Shown here: one piece after another, positions 42,852 through 51,590 of the stretch | Layout: each line of letters begins with the position of its first letter | Numbering within the stretch: the stretch's first letter is position 1 | NCBI GenBank assembly: GCA_015655075.1 | Contig: JAATFT010000007.1 | Location: 62,001 to 126,000 of the forward strand | Reading direction: 5' to 3' | Source: Clostridiales bacterium | GTDB lineage: Bacteria; Bacillota; Clostridia; Lachnospirales; Lachnospiraceae | Length of the DNA stretch: 64,000 bases | The notes under the pieces: generated by a model | Database searches by the model: none | What the model was told of the DNA's origin: nothing | The model's input: only the letters and a program-made list of their open reading frames with translations | Made by a program: the position numbers and the translations under genes

Positions 42852-45053
42852 ATGAACAAAAATGACAATACCCTTCCGGGGCAGACAGCTTTTCCAAATA
42901 AAAATTATGAAGGTTTAGATTATTTTCGTATCTTAGCAGCTTTTCTGATTGTGGCAATACATACCTTTCCCCTTACTTCCCTAAATTCCACCGCCGACCT
43001 TGTATTCACCAGAATAATTGCCCGGATAGCGGTTCCCTTTTTTTTTATGATTACCGGCTTTTTCTTATTGTCCGGATACGTTAAAGGAGCGCCGGCTTCT
43101 ATTTACGGCAGTCAACCCCGGCTTAAAACAGATACGACTTCTTTAAAAAAGTTCTTTTCTAAAATCGGTAATCTGTACGGAATCGCTATATTAATCTATC
43201 TCCCCGTTAATCTGTACAGCGGATATTTTAACCAGAGCCACCTGGCTGTTACTGTAATGAGGGATGTGGCGTTTAACGGTACTTTTTACCACCTGTGGTA
43301 TCTGCCCGCCGCAATCTTAGGTGTAGGCTTCGTATACGTCCTATTCAGAAATCTAAATGGGAAAACGGTAATTTTATTTTCCTCACTGCTCTATCTTATA
43401 GGGTTAATGGGGGACAGTTATTATGGGATTACCGCCGGTGTTCCTTGGTTAAAAGCCTTTTATGGCTTATTATTTCAAATATTTGATTACACCAGAAACG
43501 GGATTTTTTATGCGCCTGTCTTTCTGGTTATGGGCGCGGCAATCGCTCATTCCGGAAGAAAATTACCGGCTAATAAATGTGTATACGGACTTATAATATC
43601 CACGATACTTTTAATCTTTGAAGGTATACTCATTCACCAGAGTGTCCAAAGACATGACAGTATGTATATTTTTCTTATACCCGTTATGTATTATCTGTTT
43701 CATTTACTTTTATTGCGGCAGGGAAACAGGCATAAAAGCTTAGGGACTATTTCAATGGTAATATATATTATACATCCATTTGCCATTATTTTGGTCAGAG
43801 GTTTTGCAAAAATCCTTGGTTTAGAGCGTTTTCTAATTTATAACAGTATCCTTCACTATTTTGCAGTATGCATCCTCTCCTTCATTTTTGGAGTTGTTTT
43901 CGTTTATTTGTCCCGGTTTTTTAAGAAGGATAATCCGGATACCAAAGGGAGGGCGTGGATAGAAATAAATCTGAAGCATCTGAAAGCTAATGTAAAAGAA
44001 TTGTGTTCCCTCCTGCCTAAGGACTGTACCCTGATGGCGGTGGTAAAAGCCAACGCATACGGTCACGGGGATATTAGGATTTCAAAAGAGTTAAATAAAC
44101 TCGGCGTTTATTCCTTTGCCGTCGCTACCTTATCCGAGGGCGTGCAGCTCCGCAAAAACGGCATGAAAGGGGAAATATTAATTTTGGGCTATACCCACCC
44201 CCAGGACTTTAAATACCTGGTAAAATATAATTTGATCCAGACCGTAGTAGATTTTGAATATGCCCGGATTTTGAACGATTACGGAAAAAAAATCAAGGTC
44301 CATATAAAAATGGATACCGGAATGCACCGCCTGGGAGAAAATTATAATAATATATCTAATTTAGAAGCCGTTTTTCAGCTTGAAAATCTTATTATTCTGG
44401 GGACTTATACCCACTTAAGTGTATCAAACAGTTTATTAAAAGAAGATATCGACTTTACCAGAGCCCAGATTGAGCATTTTTATAAAACAATAAAACGCCT
44501 TAAAGACCTTGGCTGTAATCCCGGTAAACTCCATATTCAGAGCAGCTATGGCGTCTTAAATTATCCCAAGCTTCATTGTGACTATGCCAGGATAGGAATC
44601 GCCCTTTACGGTGTATTAAGCTCTGCAAATGACCGGACGCGGATTTCCGCTGACCTAAAGCCGGTTCTAGCCGTAAAGGCCAGGATTGTTATGACAAAAA
44701 CCATTGATAAAGGGGATGCGGTCAGCTACGGACGTATGTTTACCGCTTCGGAAAGCAGAAAAATTGCCGCTGTAACCATTGGATATGCGGATGGTATCCC
44801 AAGGAATTTAGAGGACGGGTATATCCTGGTAAATGGTCAGAGGGCGCCAGTTATCGGTAGAATATGCATGGATCAGTTGATGATTGATGTTACGGATATC
44901 TCCGGCGTAGAAACGGATGAAATCGTCACGGTAATCGGCAGGGAAGGCCATGAACAGATTTGCGCAGAGGAAATTGCGTCAAAATCCGGTACGATTACCA
45001 ATGAATTGCTGACCAGATTGGGAAACCGGTTGAAAAGGATCTATCTTTCTTAA
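42852..45053 (+). CDS. vanT: Membrane serine/alanine racemase VanT
   Basis: 733 residues. An N-terminal acyltransferase-3-like membrane domain (about 1-355, ten hydrophobic segments) probably brings in L-Ser. The C-terminal PLP racemase (about 366-733) has the lysine K399 in VVKANAYGHG, the region around SQSSYGV-like IQSSYGVLNYP, and SYGRMFTASE. It makes D-Ser for VanG. The start has GGAG seven bases upstream. It is the last gene of the operon; a fragment of repeat family B lies just past its stop. Confidence 0.92.
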   Translation: MNKNDNTLPGQTAFPNKNYEGLDYFRILAAFLIVAIHTFPLTSLNSTADLVFTRIIARIAVPFFFMITGFFLLSGYVKGAPASIYGSQPRLKTDTTSLKKFFSKIGNLYGIAILIYLPVNLYSGYFNQSHLAVTVMRDVAFNGTFYHLWYLPAAILGVGFVYVLFRNLNGKTVILFSSLLYLIGLMGDSYYGITAGVPWLKAFYGLLFQIFDYTRNGIFYAPVFLVMGAAIAHSGRKLPANKCVYGLIISTILLIFEGILIHQSVQRHDSMYIFLIPVMYYLFHLLLLRQGNRHKSLGTISMVIYIIHPFAIILVRGFAKILGLERFLIYNSILHYFAVCILSFIFGVVFVYLSRFFKKDNPDTKGRAWIEINLKHLKANVKELCSLLPKDCTLMAVVKANAYGHGDIRISKELNKLGVYSFAVATLSEGVQLRKNGMKGEILILGYTHPQDFKYLVKYNLIQTVVDFEYARILNDYGKKIKVHIKMDTGMHRLGENYNNISNLEAVFQLENLIILGTYTHLSVSNSLLKEDIDFTRAQIEHFYKTIKRLKDLGCNPGKLHIQSSYGVLNYPKLHCDYARIGIALYGVLSSANDRTRISADLKPVLAVKARIVMTKTIDKGDAVSYGRMFTASESRKIAAVTIGYADGIPRNLEDGYILVNGQRAPVIGRICMDQLMIDVTDISGVETDEIVTVIGREGHEQICAEEIASKSGTITNELLTRLGNRLKRIYLS

Positions 45054-45064
45054 TATTTCTTAAC

Positions 45065-45096
45065 CGTTGTGCAATGTTTTTTCAAACACGCTCTAG
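45065..45096 (+). mobile_element. Family B repeat fragment (right end)
   Basis: GTGCAATG followed by TTTTTTCAAACACGCTCTAG matches the right end of copy 1 (10243-10274). It lies 12 bases after vanT. No left end is present, so this is a remnant. It occupies the gap between convergent vanT and the activase gene and may end transcripts. Confidence 0.6.
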
Positions 45097-45122
45097 GTAG
45101 CCCTTATAAATAAAAAGAATCA

Positions 45123-48100
45123 TTATATATTTTCCATTGCAACGGACAGCATTAATTTTATACGGTTTAACTGATTCACATGGGATATGCCCGGATCATA
45201 ATCAATGGGCATAATATTCGCCATGGGATATCTTTCTTTCAGTGATTTAAACATTCCTCTCCCTGTGATATGATTGGGCAGGCATGCAAGGGGCTGCACA
45301 CATAATACATTGTTGATGCCGCATTCCATACATTCTATCATCTCAGCTGTAATAAGCCATCCTTCACCGGTTTGGTTTCCTAAGGATAGAACGGAAGAAG
45401 CCAGATCTGCCAATTGATGAATGGGTGCCGGCGGGGAAAACCTTTTGCTTTTTTTCAATCCCTCTATCATGACCTTCCTATAACGGTCTAAATATACCAT
45501 ACCGATATCACAGGCGTCCCGCTTAATTTTATTTCCGCCCAGGTATTTATATTTAAAATCCGAATTAAATAAACAATAAAGCAGGAAATCCATAAGGCCC
45601 GGAAGAACAACTTCCGCTCCTCCCTCCTCCAGTGAGGATATAATTCCATTATTGGCCATAGGGTGATATTTTGCTAAAATTTCTCCAACTATGGCAACCT
45701 TGGGTTTTTTAATATCTTTAACTTTAAGCTGGTCAAATTCCCTGATTATATTATTTATATTCCGGTCAAATTCCCTCTTGCTGCCGCTTCGGACATTTGC
45801 TTTTGCCGTTTCATTCCATTTAAGGTAAAGTGCTTTACAGGAACCCGGGACTTGTTCATAAGGTCTGGAGCCATAAATAACCCTCATAAATAAATCCCCG
45901 TATACTAATGCCATGATACATTTATTTATAAGGCCGAGGGACATTTTAAATCCCGGCTGTTCCCCTAACCCCACCGCATTTAAGGAAATCAGGGGCACCT
46001 TTTCATACCCCGCCTGCTTTAATCCCAGCTTTAAAAAGGCCATATAATTAGTTGCCCTGCAGCCGCCTCCGGTTTGTGATATGATAACTGAAGTATTGTC
46101 TATATCATATTTACCGGATTTTAATGCGTGTACAATTTGCCCGATAATAAGGATTGCCGGGTAGCAGGCGTCATTATTTACATATTTAAGTCCTTCATCC
46201 ACCGCCGCCTGATCTACTCCCGGCAAGACCTCAAACCGATAATCGCAGGATCTCGCAGCCTCCTGTATTAAATCAAAATGCATCGGGGAAAGCTGAGGCA
46301 CCAGTATGGTATGGGTTTTCCTCTTTTTCTTGGTGAATATGGGTGTTAAGTAAGTAATTTCTTTTCTCACAGGCAGATATGCTTTTCTCTCCCTCTCCTC
46401 TATGGCTGCTTTCAGGGAACGAATCCGTATCTTAGCCGCGCCAAGGTTATTTCCTTCATCTATCTTTAACATGGTATATATCTTGCCGCCGGAGGTCAGA
46501 ATTTCGGCTATCTGGTCGGAGGTCACGGAATCCAGCCCGCACCCGAATGAATTAAGCTGAATTAATTCTAAGTTTGGTTCCTCGGCCACCTTGGTGGCCG
46601 CACGGTATAATCTGGAATTATAGGTCCATTGATCCACCACCCTTAATTTACTTTTAAGAGGGGTTAAATGGGCTATACTGTCCTCTGTTAACACAGCCAT
46701 GCCAAAAGAATTAATTAATCCGGGTATGCCGTGATGAATTTCCGGATCAATATGATAGGGTTTTCCGCAGAGCACGATTCCCTTTTTATTATTTTCTTTA
46801 AGGTATGCAATGACTTCCTCCCCTTTTTTCTGAATATCCCATTTATAGGATTCCAACGCTAATCTGGCCGCTGTGACAGCCTTTTTTGCTTCCTCTGTGC
46901 TTACGTCATAATCTGCAAATTCTTCTGTAATTCTTTCCGCAAGCTTCTTATCATTATTCATGGATAAAAATGGCGCGATAAATTTAACCGGATTTAATTC
47001 GTCAATATTGTTTTTAATTACTTCGGAATAGGATATTACAATGGGACAATTATAATGGTTGTCCACATCCTCATATTCTTTCTTTTCATAAACTATGGAA
47101 GGGTAGAAAATAGTACGGATTCCCCGTTCAATGAGATTAAAAATATGGCCGTGGCAGAGTTTGGCCGGATAACATACGGATTCGGAGGGAATGGTCCCCA
47201 ACCCTTTTTCATACATTTTTTTACTGGAGGGAGCCGAAAGTTCAACGCAAAATCCCAGCTCTGTTAGAAGGGTAAACCAGAAGGGATAATTATCAAACAT
47301 ATTAAGGGCTCTCGGTATGCCAATCACACCTCTTTTAGCCTTATCCGTACTTAAGGGCTGGTAGGCAAAGGTTTTCTTATATTTATATTCGTAAAGATCG
47401 GGCATTTTTGCCGATGCAGTCAATTTGGCAGCCGAATTGGCAGTTAATTTGGCTTCGTCCGTCTCCAAGCCTTTCTCACAGCGATTTCCGGAAATAAAGG
47501 ATTCCCCGTTTGAAAATATATTTACCGTCAGAAGGCAGTGATTTCCACATTTCTTACAGCGTTTAAGGGAAGTCTCTACATGAAAGCCGGACAATTCCTT
47601 TCCGGAAAGCAGGGAGGATATTCGTTCACCTTTCCTGCCTTTCTTGCCTTTAAGAGTACCTTCCTCCTCAAACCGTTCTTTTGCTATTAAAGCCGCTCCA
47701 AAAGCCCCCATTAACCCGGCAATCTCGGGTCTGATTACTTCCCGTCCCGATATTAACTCAAAACATCTTAATACGGCATCATTATAGAAGGTACCACCCT
47801 GAACGATTATCTTTTTTCCCATATCCTTTTCATCCCGGATTTTTATTACCTTAAACAGTGCGTTTTTAATAATGGAATAAGACAGTCCTGCTGAAAGATC
47901 GGCAATATCCGCCCCCTCCTTTTGGGCCTGCTTTACCTTGGAATTCATAAATACCGTACATTTTGTTCCTAAATCCACGGGTGCCTTGGCAAATAAGGCT
48001 TCCCGCGCAAATTGGTCCACAGTCATATTCAAAGAGGCGGCAAAGCCTTCCAGAAAAGAACCGCAGCCGGAGGAACACGCTTCATTTAAAAGAATACTGT

Positions 48101-49448
48101 CAATCGTTCCGTTTTTAATACGTAAGCATTTCATATCCTGCCCGCCGATGTCCAATATAAAATCCACTCCGGGCAGGAAGTACTCCGCAGCTTTATAATG
48201 AGCAATGGTTTCAATTTCTCCCATATCCGTGTGAAGTGCTGCTTTCATTAATCCTTCTCCATAGCCGGTTACGGTACTTTCAGCAATTATTAATCCGCAG
48301 GGAAGCTTATTATATAAATCTCTAAGAATGGATACCGCTTTATTCATAGGTTCCCCTTCATTGCTCCCGTAACAGCTGTATAAAAGCTCACCGCCTTCAC
48401 CGATTAATACGGCTTTTGTCGTGGTTGAGCCTGCGTCGATACCTAAAAAGGTATTTCCCTCATATTGTGATAATTCAGCTTTTTTTACAAGGGACCTGCT
48501 GTGCCTGGTTTTAAATTCATGATATTCTTCTTCGTTTTGAAACAGGGGAGGAAGCTTGCGTACATCTACATCTTTAATATCCGTTATATTCCATATTTTA
48601 TCTATTATCCATTTAAGCTTAATAGATTTGACCGGCTGATTGCTCTTTTTCTCTCCGGATAGAAGCGCCGCACCTATGGCTGGAAAAAGAATACCGTTTT
48701 CCGGTATAATAGCTTCGTGTGGTGTTAAATTTAAGCTTACGATAAATCTTTCCCTAAGCTCCGATAAAAAATACAGGGGACCGCCAAGGAAGGCCACTTT
48801 ACCCCGGATAGGCTTTCCGCAGGCAAGTCCGCCGATGGTCTGATTGACCACAGCCTGTAATATGGATGCGGCAATATCTTCTTTCCGCGCTCCGTCATTA
48901 AGCAGGGGCTGTACGTCAGTTTTAGCAAATACTCCGCACCTGGAGGCTATGGGGTAGATAACTTTATGTTTTTTGGCATATTCATTTAAACCGTATGCGT
49001 CCGTGTTAAGCAATGCGGCCATCTGATCTATAAACGCGCCGGTTCCCCCTGCACAGCTATTGTTCATCCGCTGTTCCAGCCCGTTTTTTAAATAAGTAAT
49101 TTTAGCGTCTTCTCCCCCAAGTTCAATAACCACATCGGCCTGGGGTATCCATGCCTTAACCGCCCTGGTACAGGAAATGACCTCCTGTTCAAAATTAAGC
49201 TTTAACCATTCCGATACGGCCAAACCCCCTGAACCGGTTATATTTACAGTGGAGGTTATGTCCCCCAGTTTTTCATAACAGGAATTCATAATATCGATGA
49301 TGGTGCTTTTAATATCGGACAGATGCCTTTTATATTCGCTGTGGACTATCTGGTTTTCTTCATTTAAAACCGCTATTTTTACCGTTGTGGAACCAATATC
49401 CAGTCCTATTTTATAGTTACCCGTTCTATCAAATTTATAATTATTCAT
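45123..49448 (-). CDS. Giant 2-hydroxyacyl-CoA dehydratase activase-like protein (BadF/BcrA, DUF2229)
   Basis: About 1441 residues. Two ASKHA ATPase units lie in tandem: the first (YKIGLDIGSTTVKIAVLNE, NSCAGGTGAFIDQMA) and the second from about residue 338 (FLGIDAGSTTTKAVLIGE, ACSSGCGSFLEGFA). Each has the Cys that can share a 4Fe-4S cluster. DUF2229 (about 705-930) and a large C-terminal region with cysteine motifs (GGGCRATNY, CMECGINN) follow. Shorter relatives inject a high-energy electron into 2-hydroxyacyl-CoA or benzoyl-CoA enzymes. Here no dehydratase subunits are nearby, so the partner is unknown. ATG 49448 follows GGGAG by 12 bases. Confidence 0.88.
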   Translation of the reverse strand: MNNYKFDRTGNYKIGLDIGSTTVKIAVLNEENQIVHSEYKRHLSDIKSTIIDIMNSCYEKLGDITSTVNITGSGGLAVSEWLKLNFEQEVISCTRAVKAWIPQADVVIELGGEDAKITYLKNGLEQRMNNSCAGGTGAFIDQMAALLNTDAYGLNEYAKKHKVIYPIASRCGVFAKTDVQPLLNDGARKEDIAASILQAVVNQTIGGLACGKPIRGKVAFLGGPLYFLSELRERFIVSLNLTPHEAIIPENGILFPAIGAALLSGEKKSNQPVKSIKLKWIIDKIWNITDIKDVDVRKLPPLFQNEEEYHEFKTRHSRSLVKKAELSQYEGNTFLGIDAGSTTTKAVLIGEGGELLYSCYGSNEGEPMNKAVSILRDLYNKLPCGLIIAESTVTGYGEGLMKAALHTDMGEIETIAHYKAAEYFLPGVDFILDIGGQDMKCLRIKNGTIDSILLNEACSSGCGSFLEGFAASLNMTVDQFAREALFAKAPVDLGTKCTVFMNSKVKQAQKEGADIADLSAGLSYSIIKNALFKVIKIRDEKDMGKKIIVQGGTFYNDAVLRCFELISGREVIRPEIAGLMGAFGAALIAKERFEEEGTLKGKKGRKGERISSLLSGKELSGFHVETSLKRCKKCGNHCLLTVNIFSNGESFISGNRCEKGLETDEAKLTANSAAKLTASAKMPDLYEYKYKKTFAYQPLSTDKAKRGVIGIPRALNMFDNYPFWFTLLTELGFCVELSAPSSKKMYEKGLGTIPSESVCYPAKLCHGHIFNLIERGIRTIFYPSIVYEKKEYEDVDNHYNCPIVISYSEVIKNNIDELNPVKFIAPFLSMNNDKKLAERITEEFADYDVSTEEAKKAVTAARLALESYKWDIQKKGEEVIAYLKENNKKGIVLCGKPYHIDPEIHHGIPGLINSFGMAVLTEDSIAHLTPLKSKLRVVDQWTYNSRLYRAATKVAEEPNLELIQLNSFGCGLDSVTSDQIAEILTSGGKIYTMLKIDEGNNLGAAKIRIRSLKAAIEERERKAYLPVRKEITYLTPIFTKKKRKTHTILVPQLSPMHFDLIQEAARSCDYRFEVLPGVDQAAVDEGLKYVNNDACYPAILIIGQIVHALKSGKYDIDNTSVIISQTGGGCRATNYMAFLKLGLKQAGYEKVPLISLNAVGLGEQPGFKMSLGLINKCIMALVYGDLFMRVIYGSRPYEQVPGSCKALYLKWNETAKANVRSGSKREFDRNINNIIREFDQLKVKDIKKPKVAIVGEILAKYHPMANNGIISSLEEGGAEVVLPGLMDFLLYCLFNSDFKYKYLGGNKIKRDACDIGMVYLDRYRKVMIEGLKKSKRFSPPAPIHQLADLASSVLSLGNQTGEGWLITAEMIECMECGINNVLCVQPLACLPNHITGRGMFKSLKERYPMANIMPIDYDPGISHVNQLNRIKLMLSVAMENI

Positions 49449-49560
49449 ATTAACCAAAATCTCCCATACATAATCCTTTTTATAAACAGAGCCCTATATT
49501 TCTGATAACTTTTATCTCATACTTATTTATTATGTACAGGAAATTTCGAATCATTCAGAA

Positions 49561-49583
49561 TACAAGAAAGAGTTTGTAAAGCA
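49561..49583 (+). repeat. Dispersed repeat family A, left fragment
   Basis: TACAAGAAAGAGTTTGTAAA plus GCA matches 59653-59675 with one difference. The rest of the element is missing; it is followed by TTTCCCATTTGGGAA, an unrelated palindrome. It lies beside the ogg remnant. Confidence 0.5.
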
Positions 49584-49619
49584 TTTCCCATTTGGGAACA
49601 AAAATTCATTCTGCAGAAT

Positions 49620-49740
49620 CAACCGTCATTATCAATACGATATACAATATAACATTCGCACAATATTACTTTTATATCGGCACCGGATAAAGTAAACCGC
49701 TGTTTGACGGCTTCTTCCCTGCTTAATTGTTTCTTTTTCC
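49620..49740 (-). pseudogene. Decayed fragment of an ogg-like DNA glycosylase gene
   Basis: Read on the minus strand, 49670-49735 translates to KQLSREEAVKQRFTLSGADI, then KVILC. This matches KHLGREEAVKQLLTLSGVGI, then KVANC, of the intact glycosylase at 51576-52424. The DNA match is about 85 percent over 60 bases and fades on both sides. The helix-hairpin-helix GVG is changed to GAD, and no start or remaining domains exist. It is in the same orientation as the intact gene, so the BlaI/M56 pair is flanked by a direct repeat of ogg sequence. Confidence 0.75.
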
Positions 49741-49854
49741 CCCGCTGATTTTATAGCGGATTTCTTAATTTCCTACTGATTACTATCCTCCTCCGAAAAA
49801 CATATTACTGGTACGCAGGGAGAAACTTTTTATGTAAAAATTCCAATTTTACTA

Positions 49855-49883
49855 TTGACATTATGACCTACAAGGCGTAGAAT
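49855..49883 (+). promoter_or_regulatory. Promoter of the blaI-M56 pair
   Basis: TTGACA (49855-49860), 17-base spacer, TAGAAT (49878-49883), with the first BlaI operator covering the spacer end and -10. The predicted start lies near 49890. Confidence 0.8.
49868..49880 (+). promoter_or_regulatory. BlaI/MecI-type operator 1
   Basis: CTAC-N5-GTAG inverted repeat, preceded by C (CCTAC AAGGC GTAG). It overlaps the -10 box, so a bound repressor would block RNA polymerase. It matches the repeat at 49894-49906. Confidence 0.7.
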
Positions 49884-49893
49884 TAATTTTAAC

Positions 49894-49906
49894 CTACAGT
49901 GAGTAG
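49894..49906 (+). promoter_or_regulatory. BlaI/MecI-type operator 2
   Basis: A second CTAC-N5-GTAG (CTAC AGTGA GTAG), 26 bases downstream of the first, at or just past the transcription start. Two operators at about two to two and a half helical turns are usual for BlaI autoregulation. Confidence 0.7.
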
Positions 49907-49928
49907 ATTAAAATTAAAGGAGATTTTC

Positions 49929-50297
49929 ATGAAAAAATTACAACGAATTTCTGATGCTGAGAAACAAATTATGGAATTCATTTGGGCAGCCGGCCGCCCC
50001 GTTACTACGAAGGAAATCATAAATAATTTACCGGAGGATAATATGTGGAAACAAAATACAGTCATTACGTTTTTAGCCCGTCTAATGGGAAAGGGGGTAA
50101 TTGATGCAACAAGAATTGGTAAGGCGAATCATTATAAGCCTTGCATAACGGAACAGGAATACCGGAATTTTGAAACTAAGCAATTTATAAAGGATGTTCA
50201 TAAAGGATCCGTGTTTGGGTTTATATCAGCGCTATGTGACAATGGAGATTTGACAAAAGAAGATATTGAAAGCCTGATGAATCGTTTGAAGGAGTAG
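49929..50297 (+). CDS. blaI: BlaI/MecI-family transcriptional repressor
   Basis: 122 residues. A winged-helix N-terminus (ISDAEKQIMEFIWAAGRPVT, TVITFLARLMGKGVIDATR) and a helical dimer end with NGDLTKEDIESLMNRLKE match the family. It is expected to bind the two operators ahead of it and be inactivated when the M56 partner signals. ATG 49929 follows AAAGGAG by six bases. No beta-lactamase gene is near, so the regulated target is unknown. Confidence 0.93.
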   Translation: MKKLQRISDAEKQIMEFIWAAGRPVTTKEIINNLPEDNMWKQNTVITFLARLMGKGVIDATRIGKANHYKPCITEQEYRNFETKQFIKDVHKGSVFGFISALCDNGDLTKEDIESLMNRLKE

Positions 50298-50314
50298 GTG
50301 ATACAGGATTAGGA

Positions 50315-51463
50315 TTGTATCCTTTTATCGATATAAGTCCATCCTCCCTTTTTAGACCTGCTACAAATGGAATTGGAATATTACAAGAAGAAAGTTATTC
50401 TTACCTTGAATTACTGCCCTATCTTTTAATGGCTGGAACGCTGATATTCCTAGCAGTAACTTTTGTTCAAAATTATAAGTTAACTCATTGCATTTTTAGA
50501 ATGTGCAAGTTAACGGATGACATACATGTTTTGGAAGCATTTTCAAAATGCAAAAAAGAAATGGATATAACACAGGAAATCCCAGTATACATTTCCCCTG
50601 GCGTAAGCACACCATTTCTTAGCGGTATTTTTAAGCCTCGTGTTATTTTACCGGATATTGAATTTCATTCAGAAGAATTACAATGTGTATTTCTTCATGA
50701 ACTAACACACTGGAAGCGCCATGATGTATGGCTAAAATGTCTGATGCTTTTGATTAATGCCATCCATTGGTTTAACCCTCTTGTTTATATGGCTAGACGC
50801 GATATAGATCGCTTTTGCGAATTATCCTGTGATGAAAGCGTTGTAAAACCAATGAATAATCTGGAAAGAAGACGATATTGTGAATTAATGCTAAATGTAC
50901 TTTGGAATGTTGCAGATCAGCGAGTTAAATTATTTTCCGCATTTAGTGATAAGCGGAAACATCTTGAAAGGAGAGTTAGTATGATATTAAAAAATAAAGA
51001 TTCAAACGGCAAAAAATGGATTCGCACATTTTCAATCGTAATAACACTGGCAATTGTACTGGTAGGTACGGTTACTGCATATGCCGTCAATTTCCAAAAA
51101 GAAACGGTAAAAGAGGAAAAGGTAAAAGAGCAATCATTAACTGCCGTTGCTACCAATGGTGAACCCGCTGTTGAACGTCCGCCTTATTCTGATGACGATT
51201 TTTCAGCTGAATTCCTGGAGTATGATAATACAATGCATATTTACCGTTTTAACGGGAAATGGGTACGTATCTTAGATGATAGATATATCTGGAATGGAAA
51301 GACTTATGGCGGTGTTAGCAGAAGTTTGCCCGGAGATAAAAATGACTGGGGAGAGTCGATTGACCTTAAAACTGTTAGAAATACTGAGACGAACAAGGTA
51401 GAGAAACTAATTGAGATGACAGAAGAGGAAGCACAAGCAATAATGACATCTATTGGTCAATAA
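50315..51463 (+). CDS. M56/BlaR1-like membrane metallopeptidase, N-terminally truncated
   Basis: 382 residues. The zinc motif HELTHWKRHD is at about 128, GVSTPFLSGIFKPRVILP precedes it, and the last transmembrane helix lies at about 230-250. A C-terminal region of 130 residues follows with no beta-lactam-binding domain. Normal M56 proteins place HExxH near residue 190-200 after three membrane helices. Here only one helix (about 32-52) remains before it and the best start is a TTG at 50315 without a spaced site. The AAGGAGTAGGTGATACA before it looks like the original site, so the first two helices seem deleted. It may be non-functional. Confidence 0.75.
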   Translation: MYPFIDISPSSLFRPATNGIGILQEESYSYLELLPYLLMAGTLIFLAVTFVQNYKLTHCIFRMCKLTDDIHVLEAFSKCKKEMDITQEIPVYISPGVSTPFLSGIFKPRVILPDIEFHSEELQCVFLHELTHWKRHDVWLKCLMLLINAIHWFNPLVYMARRDIDRFCELSCDESVVKPMNNLERRRYCELMLNVLWNVADQRVKLFSAFSDKRKHLERRVSMILKNKDSNGKKWIRTFSIVITLAIVLVGTVTAYAVNFQKETVKEEKVKEQSLTAVATNGEPAVERPPYSDDDFSAEFLEYDNTMHIYRFNGKWVRILDDRYIWNGKTYGGVSRSLPGDKNDWGESIDLKTVRNTETNKVEKLIEMTEEEAQAIMTSIGQ

Positions 51464-51521
51464 AATCAAAACTATATTCAATGACTTAATGAAGGGAGGC
51501 TCAAAGCAAACTTTTCCAATT

Positions 51522-51590
51522 ATGTAATTTTATTACATGATTTCTTATTACATGATTTCTTATTGCATGACTTCTTTATTGTATGATTTC
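51522..51590. repeat. 15-base tandem repeat between M56 and ogg genes
   Basis: TATTACATGATTTCT (51531-51545) is repeated exactly at 51546-51560, then as TATTGCATGACTTCT (51561-51575) and a diverged fourth unit into the ogg gene end. A small stem ATGTAAT...ATTACAT overlaps the first unit and may terminate the M56 transcript. The repeat begins inside the last codons of ogg (five codons per unit), so slippage may have changed the protein end. Confidence 0.7.

Noticed and set aside
49855-51463. A beta-lactam resistance locus
   Set aside because: There is no beta-lactamase or PBP2a-like gene beside blaI, and the M56 protein has no sensor domain.
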